58,245 bases of DNA from an uncultured Bacteroides sp. (GCA_900542985.1 UQPQ01000017.1:1-58245); one strand, 5' to 3'. Positions 44,101 through 52,417 are shown, numbered from the stretch's first letter. Notes: generated by a model from the letters alone, not told the origin. Translations and numbers: made by a program.

Positions 44101-44837
44101 GCGAAAAAGGTACCAACGGCGAACGCGAAATGGCATACATGCTGTATCTGGCAGGCTTCGATGTGAAAGACGTAACCATGACCGACTTGATTAGCGGACG
44201 TGAAACACTGGAAGATATCAACATGGTAGTATATTGCGGTGGTTTCTCTAACTCCGACGTATTGGGTTCTGCAAAAGGATGGGCAGGTAGCTTCTTGTTC
44301 AACCCGAAAGCAAAAGCAGCCCTCGACAACTTCTACGCACGTGAAGATACTTTGTCACTGGGTGTATGTAACGGTTGCCAGCTGATGATGGAACTGGGAC
44401 TTATCACACCGGAAGACAAGAAAAAAGGCAAGATGCTGCACAACGATTCACACAAGTTCGAATCTAACTTCCTGGGTGTAACCGTACCAATGAACCGCAG
44501 TGTAATGTTCGGTTCGCTGAGCGGCTCGAAACTGGGTATCTGGGTGGCACACGGAGAAGGTAAATTCTCATTGCCTTACCCGGAAGATCACTACAATATA
44601 GTATTGAAATACTCATACGACGAATATCCGGGCAATCCGAACGGTTCAGACTACAGCGTAGCAGGTATTGCAAGTCAGGACGGACGCCATCTGGCAATGA
44701 TGCCTCACTTGGAACGTGCTTGCTTCCCGTGGGAAAATGCATATTATCCACTCGACCGTGTACACGAAGACCAGATCACTCCGTGGATGGAAGCTTTTGT
44801 AAACGCACGCAAGTGGGTTGAAGCACACAAGAAATAA
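41133..44837 (+). CDS. purL: Phosphoribosylformylglycinamidine synthase
   Basis: A 1234-residue large-type FGAM synthase, step four of de novo purine synthesis: it converts FGAR, glutamine and ATP to FGAM. The N-terminal PurS-like part, the two AIRS-type synthase halves (INSEHCRHKIF, AETHNFPTTVEPFNGAST, SIHDHGSAGHVNCLSE) and the C-terminal class I glutaminase (LGVCNGCQLMMELGL with the nucleophile Cys, and a later His-Glu pair) are all present on one chain, as in Proteobacteria and eukaryotes. It is a single-gene unit with its own promoter and terminator. Confidence 0.97.
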   Translation: MILFFRTPTNSVIATACNQELHAEDINKLCWLYSEATLETEDNLKGYFIGPRREMITPWSTNAVEITQNMGINGIHRIEEYFPVKDENADYDPMLQRMYKGLDQTIFDVDIKPQPIVYIDNLEEYNEKEGLALSREEMDYLMKVEKDLGRKLTDSEVFGFAQINSEHCRHKIFGGTFIIDGQEMESSLFQMIKKTTQENPNKIISAYKDNVAFAEGPVVEQFAPQDHSTSDYFVIKDIKTVISLKAETHNFPTTVEPFNGASTGTGGEIRDRMGGGKGSWPIAGTAVYMTSYPRTEEGREWENVLPVRKWLYQTPEQILIKASNGASDFGNKFGQPLICGSVLTFEHQENGEKYAYDKVIMLAGGVGYGTQRDCLKGSPEAGNKVVVMGGDNYRIGLGGGSVSSVETGRYSSGIELNAIQRANAEMQKRAYNVVRALCEENENPIVSIHDHGSAGHVNCLSELVEDCGGLIHMDKLPIGDETLSAKEIIANESQERMGLLIDEKAIEHVQKIAERERAPMYVVGETTGDHRFAFEQADGVRPFDLAVDQMFGSSPKTYMVDKTVERHYENVSYDPAKLNEYVSRVLQLEAVACKDWLTNKVDRSVTGKIARQQCQGELQLPLSDCGVVALDYRGEKGIATALGHAPQAALANPAAGSVLAVSEALTNLVWAPLAEGLDSVSLSANWMWPCRAQEGEDARLYTAVKALSDFCCELQINVPTGKDSLSMTQKYPNGEKIISPGTVIVSAGGEVSDVKKVVSPVMVNKAKSTFYHIDFSFDQLRLGGSAFAQSLNKVGDDVPTVQNPEYFRDAFLAVQELVNKGLILAGHDISAGGLITTLLEMCFANVEGGMEINLDKLKDHDIVKVLFAENPGIVIQVADKHKAEVKKILEDAGVGYIKLGTPSEERHILVSKDGATYQFGIDYLRDVWYSTSYLLDRKQSMNGCAKKRFENYKQQPIELVFDKSFTGKLSQFGLNPDRRTPSGIKAAIIREKGTNGEREMAYMLYLAGFDVKDVTMTDLISGRETLEDINMVVYCGGFSNSDVLGSAKGWAGSFLFNPKAKAALDNFYAREDTLSLGVCNGCQLMMELGLITPEDKKKGKMLHNDSHKFESNFLGVTVPMNRSVMFGSLSGSKLGIWVAHGEGKFSLPYPEDHYNIVLKYSYDEYPGNPNGSDYSVAGIASQDGRHLAMMPHLERACFPWENAYYPLDRVHEDQITPWMEAFVNARKWVEAHKK

Positions 44838-44861
44838 CAACTACTTTTCTTCATAAATCAG

Positions 44862-44903
44862 AACAAGGGCTATCTCAATCGATTTGAGGTAGCCTTGTTT
44901 TTT
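44862..44903 (+). terminator. Terminator of purL
   Basis: Near-perfect stem ACAAGGGCTATCTCAA with TTGAGGTAGCCTTGT, followed by TTTTTT. Confidence 0.85.
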
Positions 44904-44928
44904 ATACTCATATTTTCCAAAGAGCCCG

Positions 44929-44959
44929 TTTGCTTTTATAGCCAAAACTATTAGTTTTG
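44929..44959 (+). promoter_or_regulatory. Complete Bacteroides promoter for the six-hairpin glycosidase
   Basis: TTTG (44929-44932), exactly 19 bp, TAGTTTTG (44952-44959). Leader of about 22 nt. Confidence 0.75.
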
Positions 44960-44987
44960 CACTCACAAAGAACTGAAAACACACATT

Positions 44988-46418
44988 ATGAAAAAACACA
45001 TCATCCCTGCTATTCTGGCCGGAATTCTTGCTATGCAAGGCCATGCACAACAGCTCGACACTCACAACGAGAAACTGGATAAAGTATTCCAAATTGCCAC
45101 ACAGACCCTATACAAAAATGTAAAAGACAACATCATCAAGGCTGGAGGCTCTTATGGAGGAGAATGGACAAGAGATATTTCAATCAACACTTGGAATGCC
45201 GCCAATCTGCTACTACCCGAAGTTTCCGAATATTCTTTATGGCATGTAACTACCAACCACAGGACACAAATCGGACATCAGTATTGGGATCAGATTATCT
45301 GGGTAACAGGTGCCTACGACCACTATCTGGCTACTCAAGACAAGGCTTTTCTGAAACAGGCATATATTGCATCTAAAAATACAATGCAAAAGTTGGAAAA
45401 CGAAGTCTTCGATTCTGAATATGGCCTGTTTACAGGTCCCTCTGTATTCAATGATGGAATAGCCGGATACGAAGAGCCGATTTTCGACCCCAAGAACACC
45501 TCCAGCTATGTATTGGATTACCCCAATGCCAAGCCTATCAAATGCCTCAGTACAAACTGTATTTATTATCATGCCTACCAACTGATGGCGGAAATGGCCG
45601 ACAGACTGGAATCTCCCCAAGAAGCTGAGACCTATCGCCAGCAGGCAGAAACTCTGAAAGCTGCTATACGGAAACATCTGTTCAACACAGCTACCTGTCA
45701 GCTGAGTTATCTCATCGACGGACAAGGAAACACGCATCATTTTCAAGAAGGACTGGGTATGGCATTTGCCATCATGTTCGGGATTGTAGATTCCAATGAA
45801 GCTAAAAAAATAGTCGATAAAGCTTATGTAGGTCCATACGGATTGCCATCTGTTTATCCCGCATTCAAAAGATTCTCCAAACAAAGACCTGGAAGACACA
45901 ATGTATTAGTGTGGCCGTTTGTCAACGCATTCTGGGCAGATGCAGCTCTGCAAACCGGAAGAGCAGATAAGTTTGTATTCGAACTGGAGAACCTATGCAA
46001 TTTGGTTTTAGACAGCAAGTCCTGCTTTTACGAAATTTATGATACGTATACAGGAAGAGTCTGCGGAGGATGGCAGACCGGACACGAAACCGGAAAAGAC
46101 TACGAATGGGACTCCATACACGACCAGACCTGGTCGGCCACAGGTTTCCTACGCATGGTATTCCGGGGAATCCTGGGATTGCAATTCACAGAAAACGGAC
46201 TGCAACTGACTCCCAACCCTTATCTGATGAAGCATTTCGGATTCGAAACAATTTCCGACTTACGTTACCAGCAAGGAACACTCCGGATCAGACGCACCGG
46301 AAATGGAAATACAATCAAGGAAATCAGAATTAACGGTAGATATGCAGGACGACAAACAGCCTTAGTCCTTGCACCTCATCAGGGAAATACAGAAATAGAA
46401 ATCATAACCGGAGAGTAA
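44988..46418 (+). CDS. Six-hairpin (alpha/alpha)6 glycosidase
   Basis: A 476-residue exported protein; the signal peptide ends at GHAQQ. GGSYGGEWTRDISINTWNAA near the N-terminus resembles the acidic Trp-Arg-Asp motif of GH63/GH37/GH15-like enzymes, and HNVLVWPFVNAFWADAAL plus GGWQTGHETGKDYEWDSIHD (GWQ and EWD) near the C-terminus give the other candidate acid. The C-terminal 80 residues form a small beta domain (NGLQLTPNPYLMKHFGF). It is probably an MGH1-like glycosidase of unknown specificity, distinct from the one in the mannan locus. It has its own ideal promoter and no partner genes. Confidence 0.75.
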   Translation: MKKHIIPAILAGILAMQGHAQQLDTHNEKLDKVFQIATQTLYKNVKDNIIKAGGSYGGEWTRDISINTWNAANLLLPEVSEYSLWHVTTNHRTQIGHQYWDQIIWVTGAYDHYLATQDKAFLKQAYIASKNTMQKLENEVFDSEYGLFTGPSVFNDGIAGYEEPIFDPKNTSSYVLDYPNAKPIKCLSTNCIYYHAYQLMAEMADRLESPQEAETYRQQAETLKAAIRKHLFNTATCQLSYLIDGQGNTHHFQEGLGMAFAIMFGIVDSNEAKKIVDKAYVGPYGLPSVYPAFKRFSKQRPGRHNVLVWPFVNAFWADAALQTGRADKFVFELENLCNLVLDSKSCFYEIYDTYTGRVCGGWQTGHETGKDYEWDSIHDQTWSATGFLRMVFRGILGLQFTENGLQLTPNPYLMKHFGFETISDLRYQQGTLRIRRTGNGNTIKEIRINGRYAGRQTALVLAPHQGNTEIEIITGE

Positions 46419-46432
46419 GGTTTATACCCTCT

Positions 46433-46522
46433 AAAAACGCGACTTGTATCGTGAGCTCACGTGACTTGTATCGAAGGCCAACGATACTTGTATCGTAAGC
46501 TCACGATACAAGTCACGTTTTT
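46433..46522. repeat. Repeat element B: 22-bp-period units inside a 25-bp inverted repeat
   Basis: CG dinucleotides lie exactly 22 bp apart at 46438, 46460, 46482 and 46504. Units are CGCGACTTGTATCG, CGTGACTTGTATCG, CGATACTTGTATCG and the inverted CGATACAAGTCACG. The ends form a 25-bp inverted repeat (46433-46457 with 46498-46522) with one mismatch, starting AAAAA and ending TTTTT. Unit 2 is also perfectly complementary to unit 4, and unit 3 is itself a hairpin. The RNA would fold like a large terminator 14 bp after the glycosidase stop. Related to the element at 13067. Confidence 0.75.
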
Positions 46523-46576
46523 GCAAAGAAACAGAAGCAGAAAATTCCTTTCAATTCCGAGAGATATATACACAGA

Positions 46577-46621
46577 AAAAACGCCACAAACGGAGACTAC
46601 CGTTCGTGGCGTTTTCTATTT
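46577..46621. terminator. Bidirectional terminator between glycosidase and ddh
   Basis: AAAACGCCACaAACGG pairs with CCGTTCGTGGCGTTTT (46577-46592 with 46600-46615), one mismatch, flanked by A and T runs. Confidence 0.85.
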
Positions 46622-46636
46622 TTATCTAGATAGAGG

Positions 46637-47536
46637 TTATACCAAGTGTGCAATCAGTTCTTCACGATCGCCAGCCAAAAGGTCGATTACCGGAATTTCA
46701 ATCATGGTGTAGCATCCCGGTTTCTGGCGCATAGAAGCACGAGCAACGCAAACCAAAACCTGAGCTGTCAATGCAGGGTTGTTGATCTTCATATCGAACT
46801 CGAACAACTGGTTGTGAGTCTTACCTGATACACCTTTACGAACCAAGTTCACACCGTGACCTACGTCGTTCAAATCGTCTACGCAAGGTACCTGAATTAC
46901 GTGTGTTTCGTCGTTTACAAAGTAAGGATCCGCCTTGATAGCAGCTTCTACAGTCTTGAAGTCAGCACCTTCTTCCAATTCTACATATACCATACGGCGG
47001 TGGATTCCGGTACCAACAGGAATTGTCATAGACAATGCATCTTTTACACCTTCGATAGCACGGACAGCCACAGAGTGTCCCATACTACGGCCCGGACCAA
47101 AGTTAGTATAAGTAATACCCTTCGGAGCAATTGCTTCCAGCAATGTACGTACTACAGAGTCGCTTCCCGGATCCCATCCTGCAGAAATAACAGCTACCGC
47201 ATTACCAGCCTTAGCCGATTCGTCCAAAGAACGGCGCAAAGAAGTAATCTGTGTATGGATGTCGAAACTGTCTACAGTATTGATACCCATAGCCAAAATC
47301 TGTTTTGCATATTCTTCTACGCTACGAGTCGGAGTAGCAAGGATAGCTACATCTACATCCTGCAATTCCTTAATATCTTTTACCACCGGATAGTTGGCCA
47401 ATTCTGCCGGCTTGTTTTCTGCGCCATGACGACGAACCACACCTGCAATTTCGAAATCGGGTGCAGCTTCCAGTGCTTCAATTGTAAACTTACCGATATT
47501 ACCGTAACCTACTACGGCTGCTCTAATTTTTTTCAT
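46637..47536 (-). CDS. ddh: meso-Diaminopimelate D-dehydrogenase
   Basis: A 299-residue NADPH-dependent oxidoreductase. N-terminal Rossmann motif [17 protein letters not shown], then [45 protein letters not shown] and the dimerisation domain ending [12 protein letters not shown] are typical of Ddh. It makes meso-DAP directly from tetrahydrodipicolinate and ammonia, a one-step route to lysine and peptidoglycan that is known in Bacteroides. Single-gene unit with a -7 element at 47619-47626. Confidence 0.95.
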   Translation of the reverse strand: MKKIRAAVVGYGNIGKFTIEALEAAPDFEIAGVVRRHGAENKPAELANYPVVKDIKELQDVDVAILATPTRSVEEYAKQILAMGINTVDSFDIHTQITSLRRSLDESAKAGNAVAVISAGWDPGSDSVVRTLLEAIAPKGITYTNFGPGRSMGHSVAVRAIEGVKDALSMTIPVGTGIHRRMVYVELEEGADFKTVEAAIKADPYFVNDETHVIQVPCVDDLNDVGHGVNLVRKGVSGKTHNQLFEFDMKINNPALTAQVLVCVARASMRQKPGCYTMIEIPVIDLLAGDREELIAHLV

Positions 47537-47618
47537 ATTTCTTCTTTTATTTAGTGAATACTCTTAATTTGTTTTTCCTCTTATCTATATAACAAAAGAG
47601 GGATGAATTTTGATATTG

Positions 47619-47626
47619 CAAAAATA
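47619..47626 (-). promoter_or_regulatory. -7 element for ddh
   Basis: TATTTTTG on the minus strand, leader about 75 nt; divergent from the ruvA promoter. Confidence 0.5.
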
Positions 47627-47713
47627 CAGAATTAGAATCATTCTAAACTAATAGATAGGCTACGTTTTTGAAAATATTCTGCCCCAACTTACAATTTATA
47701 ACTTTCTTATGGT

Positions 47714-47721
47714 TATTTTTG
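47714..47721 (+). promoter_or_regulatory. -7 element for ruvA
   Basis: TATTTTTG on the plus strand, 28 bp before the ruvA ATG. Confidence 0.5.
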
Positions 47722-47749
47722 TATTGAATTTATAATTTATCAGTAAAAT

Positions 47750-48346
47750 ATGATTGAATATATCAAAGGAGAACTTGCCGAAATTACTCCGGCGGTAGCA
47801 GTAGTAGAATGTAACGGAGTAGGTTATGCCATCAATGTATCGCTCAACACCTTTTCTGCCATTCAGGGAAAAAAGGAAGTAAAGCTTTATATTTACGAAG
47901 CGATACGCGAAGATGCCTACGTATTATATGGTTTTGCTACCAAGCAGGAGCGAGAGCTCTTCCTTTTACTCATCACCGTTTCGGGGATCGGAGGGAACAC
48001 TGCCCGCATGATTCTTTCGGCACTGAGTCCATCGGAGCTGTGTAATGTCATCAGCAGCGGAAACGATAAACTGCTGAAAACGGTAAAGGGTATCGGACTG
48101 AAAACAGCGCAACGCATCATTGTCGACCTGAAAGACAAAATCGCCTCAACCGGCATCCAGCCTGCAGAAACCGGAACAGCAGCAAATACCATGCTTCACT
48201 CCGAAATATACGAAGAGGCTGTAGCCGCACTCACCATGTTGGGATTCCCGCAAGCTCCGTCGCAAAAGGTAACTGCCGCCATTCTGAAAGAAACTCCGGA
48301 AGCTACCGTAGAGCAAGTCATCAAACTGGCTTTGAAAAGATTATAG
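47750..48346 (+). CDS. ruvA: Holliday junction DNA helicase subunit RuvA
   Basis: A 198-residue protein with the N-terminal OB fold ([20 protein letters not shown]), the two helix-hairpin-helix DNA-binding motifs ([17 protein letters not shown] and [18 protein letters not shown]), and the flexible-linked C-terminal domain that contacts RuvB ([19 protein letters not shown]). RuvA tetramers clamp Holliday junctions and load RuvB for branch migration. ruvB and ruvC are not in the window. A hairpin terminator follows, so it is probably a single-gene unit. Confidence 0.96.
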   Translation: MIEYIKGELAEITPAVAVVECNGVGYAINVSLNTFSAIQGKKEVKLYIYEAIREDAYVLYGFATKQERELFLLLITVSGIGGNTARMILSALSPSELCNVISSGNDKLLKTVKGIGLKTAQRIIVDLKDKIASTGIQPAETGTAANTMLHSEIYEEAVAALTMLGFPQAPSQKVTAAILKETPEATVEQVIKLALKRL

Positions 48347-48354
48347 AGACTTTT

Positions 48355-48386
48355 CCGGTGGCAGGTAAAACTTTTACTGCTGCCGG
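48355..48386 (+). terminator. Terminator-like hairpin after ruvA
   Basis: GGCAG/CTGCC outer and GTAA/TTAC inner pairing, followed by a weak T-rich tail (CTTGTTCTAT). Confidence 0.5.
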
Positions 48387-48428
48387 CTTGTTCTATATAT
48401 ATTACTAATCATTTAAATACAAAACACT

Positions 48429-49001
48429 ATGACACACACAATGCCCGAACTTCCTTATCCGATGGAAGCACTTGCTCCACACATGAGCAAAGAAACATTA
48501 GACTATCACTACGGCAAACACCTGCAGACTTATGTAGACAACCTGAACAAACTGATTCCAGGCACACCTTATGAAAACAGTACTTTGGAAGAAATGGTAT
48601 GCAAGGCAGAAGGATCTGTATTCAACAATGCAGCTCAGACATGGAATCATACTTTCTTCTTCCAAAGCCTGACTCCGGCACAGACCGACATACCTGCCTC
48701 ACTGGCCGATTTGCTGACACGCGATTTCGGTTCGGTAGAAGCCTTTAAGGAAGCATTTGCCAAAGCAGCTGTAGGATTGTTCGGATCCGGATGGGTATGG
48801 CTGGTTGCCGATGCAGAAGGTAAATTGTCAATAAAAGCAGAAAGCAATGCAGGAAATCCACTGCGTCAGGGACTGAAACCTGTACTGGTTATCGATGTGT
48901 GGGAACATGCCTATTACATAGACTATAGAAACCGTCGCGCCGCATTCGTTGAAGCGTTCTGGCATTTGGTAGACTGGGGAAAAGTAGCAGCACGCTGCTA
49001 A
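48429..49001 (+). CDS. sodB: Iron-type superoxide dismutase
   Basis: A 190-residue cytoplasmic enzyme that dismutates superoxide. N-terminal PELPYPMEALAPHMSKET, first metal ligands in YHYGKHLQTYVDNLN (His), the second in WNHTFFFQSL, and the last pair in VIDVWEHAYYIDYRN (Asp and His). The AAQTWNHTFFF and LFGSGWVWL signatures are those of the Fe/Mn family, and the Bacteroides enzyme is known to be iron-dependent or cambialistic. No consensus -7 element is obvious just upstream. A strong terminator follows. Confidence 0.94.
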   Translation: MTHTMPELPYPMEALAPHMSKETLDYHYGKHLQTYVDNLNKLIPGTPYENSTLEEMVCKAEGSVFNNAAQTWNHTFFFQSLTPAQTDIPASLADLLTRDFGSVEAFKEAFAKAAVGLFGSGWVWLVADAEGKLSIKAESNAGNPLRQGLKPVLVIDVWEHAYYIDYRNRRAAFVEAFWHLVDWGKVAARC

Positions 49002-49020
49002 GCTAAATATCCAAAAAACA

Positions 49021-49055
49021 AAAAGATTTCCTTCTTTCCGAAGGAAATCTTTTTT
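49021..49055 (+). terminator. Terminator of sodB
   Basis: AAAAGATTTCCTTC/GAAGGAAATCTTTT, a perfect 14-bp stem with a 5-nt loop and T tail. Confidence 0.9.
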
Positions 49056-49087
49056 ATATCATACTCTTAAGAGACATCATATATATA

Positions 49088-49774
49088 TCAAAAACTTAAT
49101 CCACAAGCAAAATAAGCTCCCTCTGTAGCCGGATTCCAACTGATTCTTGCAAACAAAGGAAGAGAGAAGCGTTCAGTCACCGCTACCTCTTTCTGTACTT
49201 TCAATCCTACATCCGATACAGCAAATCCATTGACTCCATCGTTATAAAAATCGGTTGCATAGGGTACGGCTCCCACTTCTGCCGTCCATTCGAATCCTCC
49301 TAACCGGAAAGGAACTTCCAGCGATACATACGATGAATAAGCACGATTTCCCTCTGCGTTTACTCCGTCATATCCGGCAAAATTAGTAAACCAGTTTAAT
49401 GCAAGGAAGCCGAAATCATAACCAACCTGTGCTTCAAATGTATGCGATGTATTCGTAGCTCCATAGTGAAAATAGCCTGTATCTCCAGCCGTCCAATAGT
49501 CTGTTACCGAAACAGAAAACCCACCGGTTTCGTAGCCCAAAGTCAAATCAATTTCCTTTGGATCTTCCGAATCGAAGCCAGCATTTCCCCATCCGGACAA
49601 ATAAAATCCTTTATAAGATACCGTAATCTCAGGCTGTATACTTACTCCACCTAAATCCTGTCCACGCCAGATATATGCACTGGTAAAGTCTATCCCAAAA
49701 TCTACTTCCGGCTTTTCCTGTGCCATCACTCCTAATGGCAACAGTGCCATCATACCTGTAATCAGTGTCTTCAT
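49088..49774 (-). CDS. Putative porin (TorF/Gcw_chp-like) outer-membrane beta-barrel
   Basis: A 228-residue protein with a signal peptide (MKTLITGMMALLPLGVMAQ) and a barrel of alternating strands ending in GAYFACGLSF. The N-terminal DFGIDFTSAYIWRGQDLGG is the typical start of the Gcw_chp/TorF putative porin family. Solute unknown. Its ATG overlaps the stop codon of the upstream lipoprotein gene (ATGA, 49771-49774), so the two are translationally coupled and probably function together. Confidence 0.8.
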   Translation of the reverse strand: MKTLITGMMALLPLGVMAQEKPEVDFGIDFTSAYIWRGQDLGGVSIQPEITVSYKGFYLSGWGNAGFDSEDPKEIDLTLGYETGGFSVSVTDYWTAGDTGYFHYGATNTSHTFEAQVGYDFGFLALNWFTNFAGYDGVNAEGNRAYSSYVSLEVPFRLGGFEWTAEVGAVPYATDFYNDGVNGFAVSDVGLKVQKEVAVTERFSLPLFARISWNPATEGAYFACGLSF

Positions 49775-50616
49775 CCTTCCTTACCCTGCTCCTTACCTTC
49801 TTCGGCCTCTTCTATTTTACGGGTAACAAACTGAATCTTCAGATTGGCCTCTTTCTGTTCTTTCTTTATCTCTTCAATACCTGTCAGAATGCGGGCCAGT
49901 TCGCTTAGTTCAGCAATAGCCTTTACATCATTAGGTTGCATTACAGTCTTGTAATTACGGTCGCCGATAAATTCCAGACGGATATTCTTCTTATCACGGT
50001 TGGCAACCAGAAAAGCTATTACCCCTCCGTCATTACCCAATTTATAATCAGCTTTCTCAATAGCCTTTCCCAAATCGGTGGTTTCATAACTATCCAGCGA
50101 AGCAGGTGTTTCGGCAAACAAATCCCCGGCTGTCACTTTCACTGCCGTATGATGAATATTTCCTCCTGCACAATAGATGGAAGTCAGCGACATTTCTCCC
50201 AATTCATTGACCTGTCCGCGTAAGAAAGAACGTCCGATATTTTTCTCTACAACCTGAGTTGGATAGAAATAATTGCCTACCTCCTGATAAGCCGTATCTT
50301 TCTCCAGCACAAAACGTCCCTTTATTGAATCCAGCTCTGCCTGCTTCACCGCCATTACACTATCCAGATAAACCAGAGTTTTCTGCTGCTCTTTCAAATC
50401 GACCTGCTGCATAAGACGCACAGCTGATTTTCGGACATCAAATGCTTTGGGATATAAAGTACGTATACTGTCAATCTGCAATTTAGCCAGACTATAGTCT
50501 CCATCAGCAAACGAAAGTTCTGCACGCTGAAACAATTCACCCGCTTTCCTGTCGTCGCTGCCACACGCTGTCAGCAACGCTGCCAATACCAAGGTTGTCA
50601 ATCCTGCCTTCTTCAT
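49771..50616 (-). CDS. Coiled-coil lipoprotein of unknown function
   Basis: A 281-residue lipoprotein: MKKAGLTTLVLAALLTAC puts the lipobox Cys at position 18. A short TPR-like stretch (FQRAELSFADGDYSLAKLQI) and two charged coiled coils (about 65-100, and the C-terminal IEEIKKEQKEANLKIQ to EEAEEGKEQG) flank a beta-rich middle. An ATG seven codons earlier (50637) is unlikely, because the -7 element at 50642-50649 would place it at the transcription start. It is coupled to the porin-like gene downstream. It resembles Bacteroidetes lipoproteins of unknown function; no enzyme motif is seen. Confidence 0.78.
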   Translation of the reverse strand: MKKAGLTTLVLAALLTACGSDDRKAGELFQRAELSFADGDYSLAKLQIDSIRTLYPKAFDVRKSAVRLMQQVDLKEQQKTLVYLDSVMAVKQAELDSIKGRFVLEKDTAYQEVGNYFYPTQVVEKNIGRSFLRGQVNELGEMSLTSIYCAGGNIHHTAVKVTAGDLFAETPASLDSYETTDLGKAIEKADYKLGNDGGVIAFLVANRDKKNIRLEFIGDRNYKTVMQPNDVKAIAELSELARILTGIEEIKKEQKEANLKIQFVTRKIEEAEEGKEQGKEG

Positions 50617-50641
50617 ATTACTATACTTATTTTTCATGGGG

Positions 50642-50649
50642 CAAAATTA
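50642..50649 (-). promoter_or_regulatory. -7 element for the lipoprotein-porin operon
   Basis: TAATTTTG on the minus strand; predicted start near 50635, so translation should begin at the ATG at 50616. Confidence 0.6.
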
Positions 50650-50787
50650 CAATTATTTCGCCTATCTACCTTAAATTCATGACTTTTTTCATGTTCATAC
50701 CACTCAGCGGATAGAAAGAAAAGCAGAATCATCTTCACCGGAATACATACAACTTTCAAACATTAGGAAGGAATGGTGTTTTTTTTG

Positions 50788-50795
50788 TAATTTTG
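50788..50795 (+). promoter_or_regulatory. -7 element for the tRNA nucleotidyltransferase-family gene
   Basis: TAATTTTG followed by CA; leader about 18 nt to the ATG at 50819. Confidence 0.6.
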
Positions 50796-50818
50796 CATTC
50801 CAATTATAACAAACGAGA

Positions 50819-52240
50819 ATGGAACTGAAAGAACACTTTACTGGCAAAATATTCAACCTGATTTCCGAAACAGCCGACGAATTGGGATTGGAATGTTATG
50901 TGGTAGGTGGATATGTACGCGACATATTCCTGAACCGCCCTTCGAAAGACATTGACATTGTAGTAGTAGGAAGCGGCATAGAGATAGCCGAAGCGTTCGG
51001 AAAGAAACTGGGACGTGGAGCTCATATATCCGTATTCAAGAATTTTGGTACCGCACAAGTAAAATACAGAGATACAGAAGTGGAATTTGTAGGGGCACGC
51101 AGAGAGTCTTACAGCCACGACAGCCGGAAGCCTATCGTTGAAGACGGTACGCTGGAAGATGACCAGAACCGACGCGACTTTACCATTAACGCCATGGCAG
51201 TCTGCCTCAACCGGACACGTTTCGGAGAGCTGGTCGACCCGTTCGGTGGTTTGGACGATTTGAAAGAGCGTACCATACGTACCCCACTCGATCCGGACAT
51301 CACTTTCAGCGATGATCCGCTCCGCATGATGCGCTGCATCCGCTTTGCCACTCAGCTCAACTTCTATATAGACGATGATACTTTCCAGGCCTTGGAGCGC
51401 AACAAGGAACGTATCAAGATTATATCACGCGAACGTATTGCCGACGAACTGAACAAAATTCTGTTGTCGCCCGTTCCTTCAAAGGGATTTGTCGATCTGG
51501 ACCGCTGCGGACTTCTTGAATTGATTTTCCCTGAACTTGTAGCTTTGCAAGGTGTAGAGGTGAGAAACGGGAAAGGACATAAAGATAATTTCTACCATAC
51601 ACTGGAAGTAGTAGACAACATCTCTAAAGTAACCGACAATCTTTGGCTGCGCTGGGCAACCTTGCTGCACGACATTGGTAAACCACGTACCAAACGTTGG
51701 GAACCTCGCACAGGATGGACATTCCGCAACCACAACTACATCGGCGAGAAAATGATACCGGATATCTTCCGTAAGATGAAGTTGCCGATGAACGAAAAGA
51801 TGAAGTATGTACAGAAGTTGGTGGGACTGCACATGCGCCCTATCGTGATTGCCGACGAAGAAGTGACCGACTCGGCTGTACGCCGTCTGTTGTTCGAAGC
51901 CGGCGATGATATTGACGACCTGATGATGCTCTGTGAAGCCGACATCACTTCGAAGAACGAAGCACGCAAACAGCGTTTCCTCGACAACTTCAAACTGGTA
52001 CGACAGAAGCTGAAGGATCTGGAAGAGAAGGACCGCATCCGTAATTTCCAGCCACCGGTAGACGGAGCAGAAATCATGAAAGTATTCAATCTGCAGCCTT
52101 GCCGCGAAATAGGAAGCCTGAAGAGTTCTATCAAAGATGCAATTCTGGATGGCATCATTCCCAACGAGCATGATGCAGCTTTCGAATACATGCTGAAAAA
52201 AGCTGAACAGATGGGACTGAAACCAGTCAATCTTTCATAA
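50819..52240 (+). CDS. cca: CCA tRNA nucleotidyltransferase / poly(A) polymerase family with HD domain
   Basis: A 473-residue class II nucleotidyltransferase. The catalytic head has CYVVGGYVRDIFLN and SKDIDIVVVG (Asp-x-Asp metal ligands), the family motif RRDFTINAMAV, and DPLRMMRCIRFATQLNF for nucleotide selection. A C-terminal HD phosphohydrolase domain shows FYHTLEVVDN and LLHDIGKP. It most likely adds or repairs the 3' CCA of tRNAs; poly(A) polymerase activity is the alternative. A single gene; the sequence after it forms a 14-bp stem without a U-run. Confidence 0.92.
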   Translation: MELKEHFTGKIFNLISETADELGLECYVVGGYVRDIFLNRPSKDIDIVVVGSGIEIAEAFGKKLGRGAHISVFKNFGTAQVKYRDTEVEFVGARRESYSHDSRKPIVEDGTLEDDQNRRDFTINAMAVCLNRTRFGELVDPFGGLDDLKERTIRTPLDPDITFSDDPLRMMRCIRFATQLNFYIDDDTFQALERNKERIKIISRERIADELNKILLSPVPSKGFVDLDRCGLLELIFPELVALQGVEVRNGKGHKDNFYHTLEVVDNISKVTDNLWLRWATLLHDIGKPRTKRWEPRTGWTFRNHNYIGEKMIPDIFRKMKLPMNEKMKYVQKLVGLHMRPIVIADEEVTDSAVRRLLFEAGDDIDDLMMLCEADITSKNEARKQRFLDNFKLVRQKLKDLEEKDRIRNFQPPVDGAEIMKVFNLQPCREIGSLKSSIKDAILDGIIPNEHDAAFEYMLKKAEQMGLKPVNLS

Positions 52241-52262
52241 TACTGACACTTTATCTGTATGA

Positions 52263-52306
52263 CACAGCCACATATCTTATGTTTATTTCATGGATATGTG
52301 GCTGTG
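52263..52306 (+). terminator. Long stem-loop after the cca-like gene
   Basis: Perfect 14-bp stem CACAGCCACATATC/GATATGTGGCTGTG with a 16-nt loop; no T-run follows (CGCTTAT), so termination may be inefficient or Rho-assisted. Confidence 0.55.
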
Positions 52307-52417
52307 CGCTTATAAACATCTGCACTTTAGTTACATTTTTTCATTTCTTAGTATTTCATTCTGTCCGGATGGTACTGTTCTCTTTTATTCCTTTTTCCAT
52401 ATTTTTTTACACGGCCA

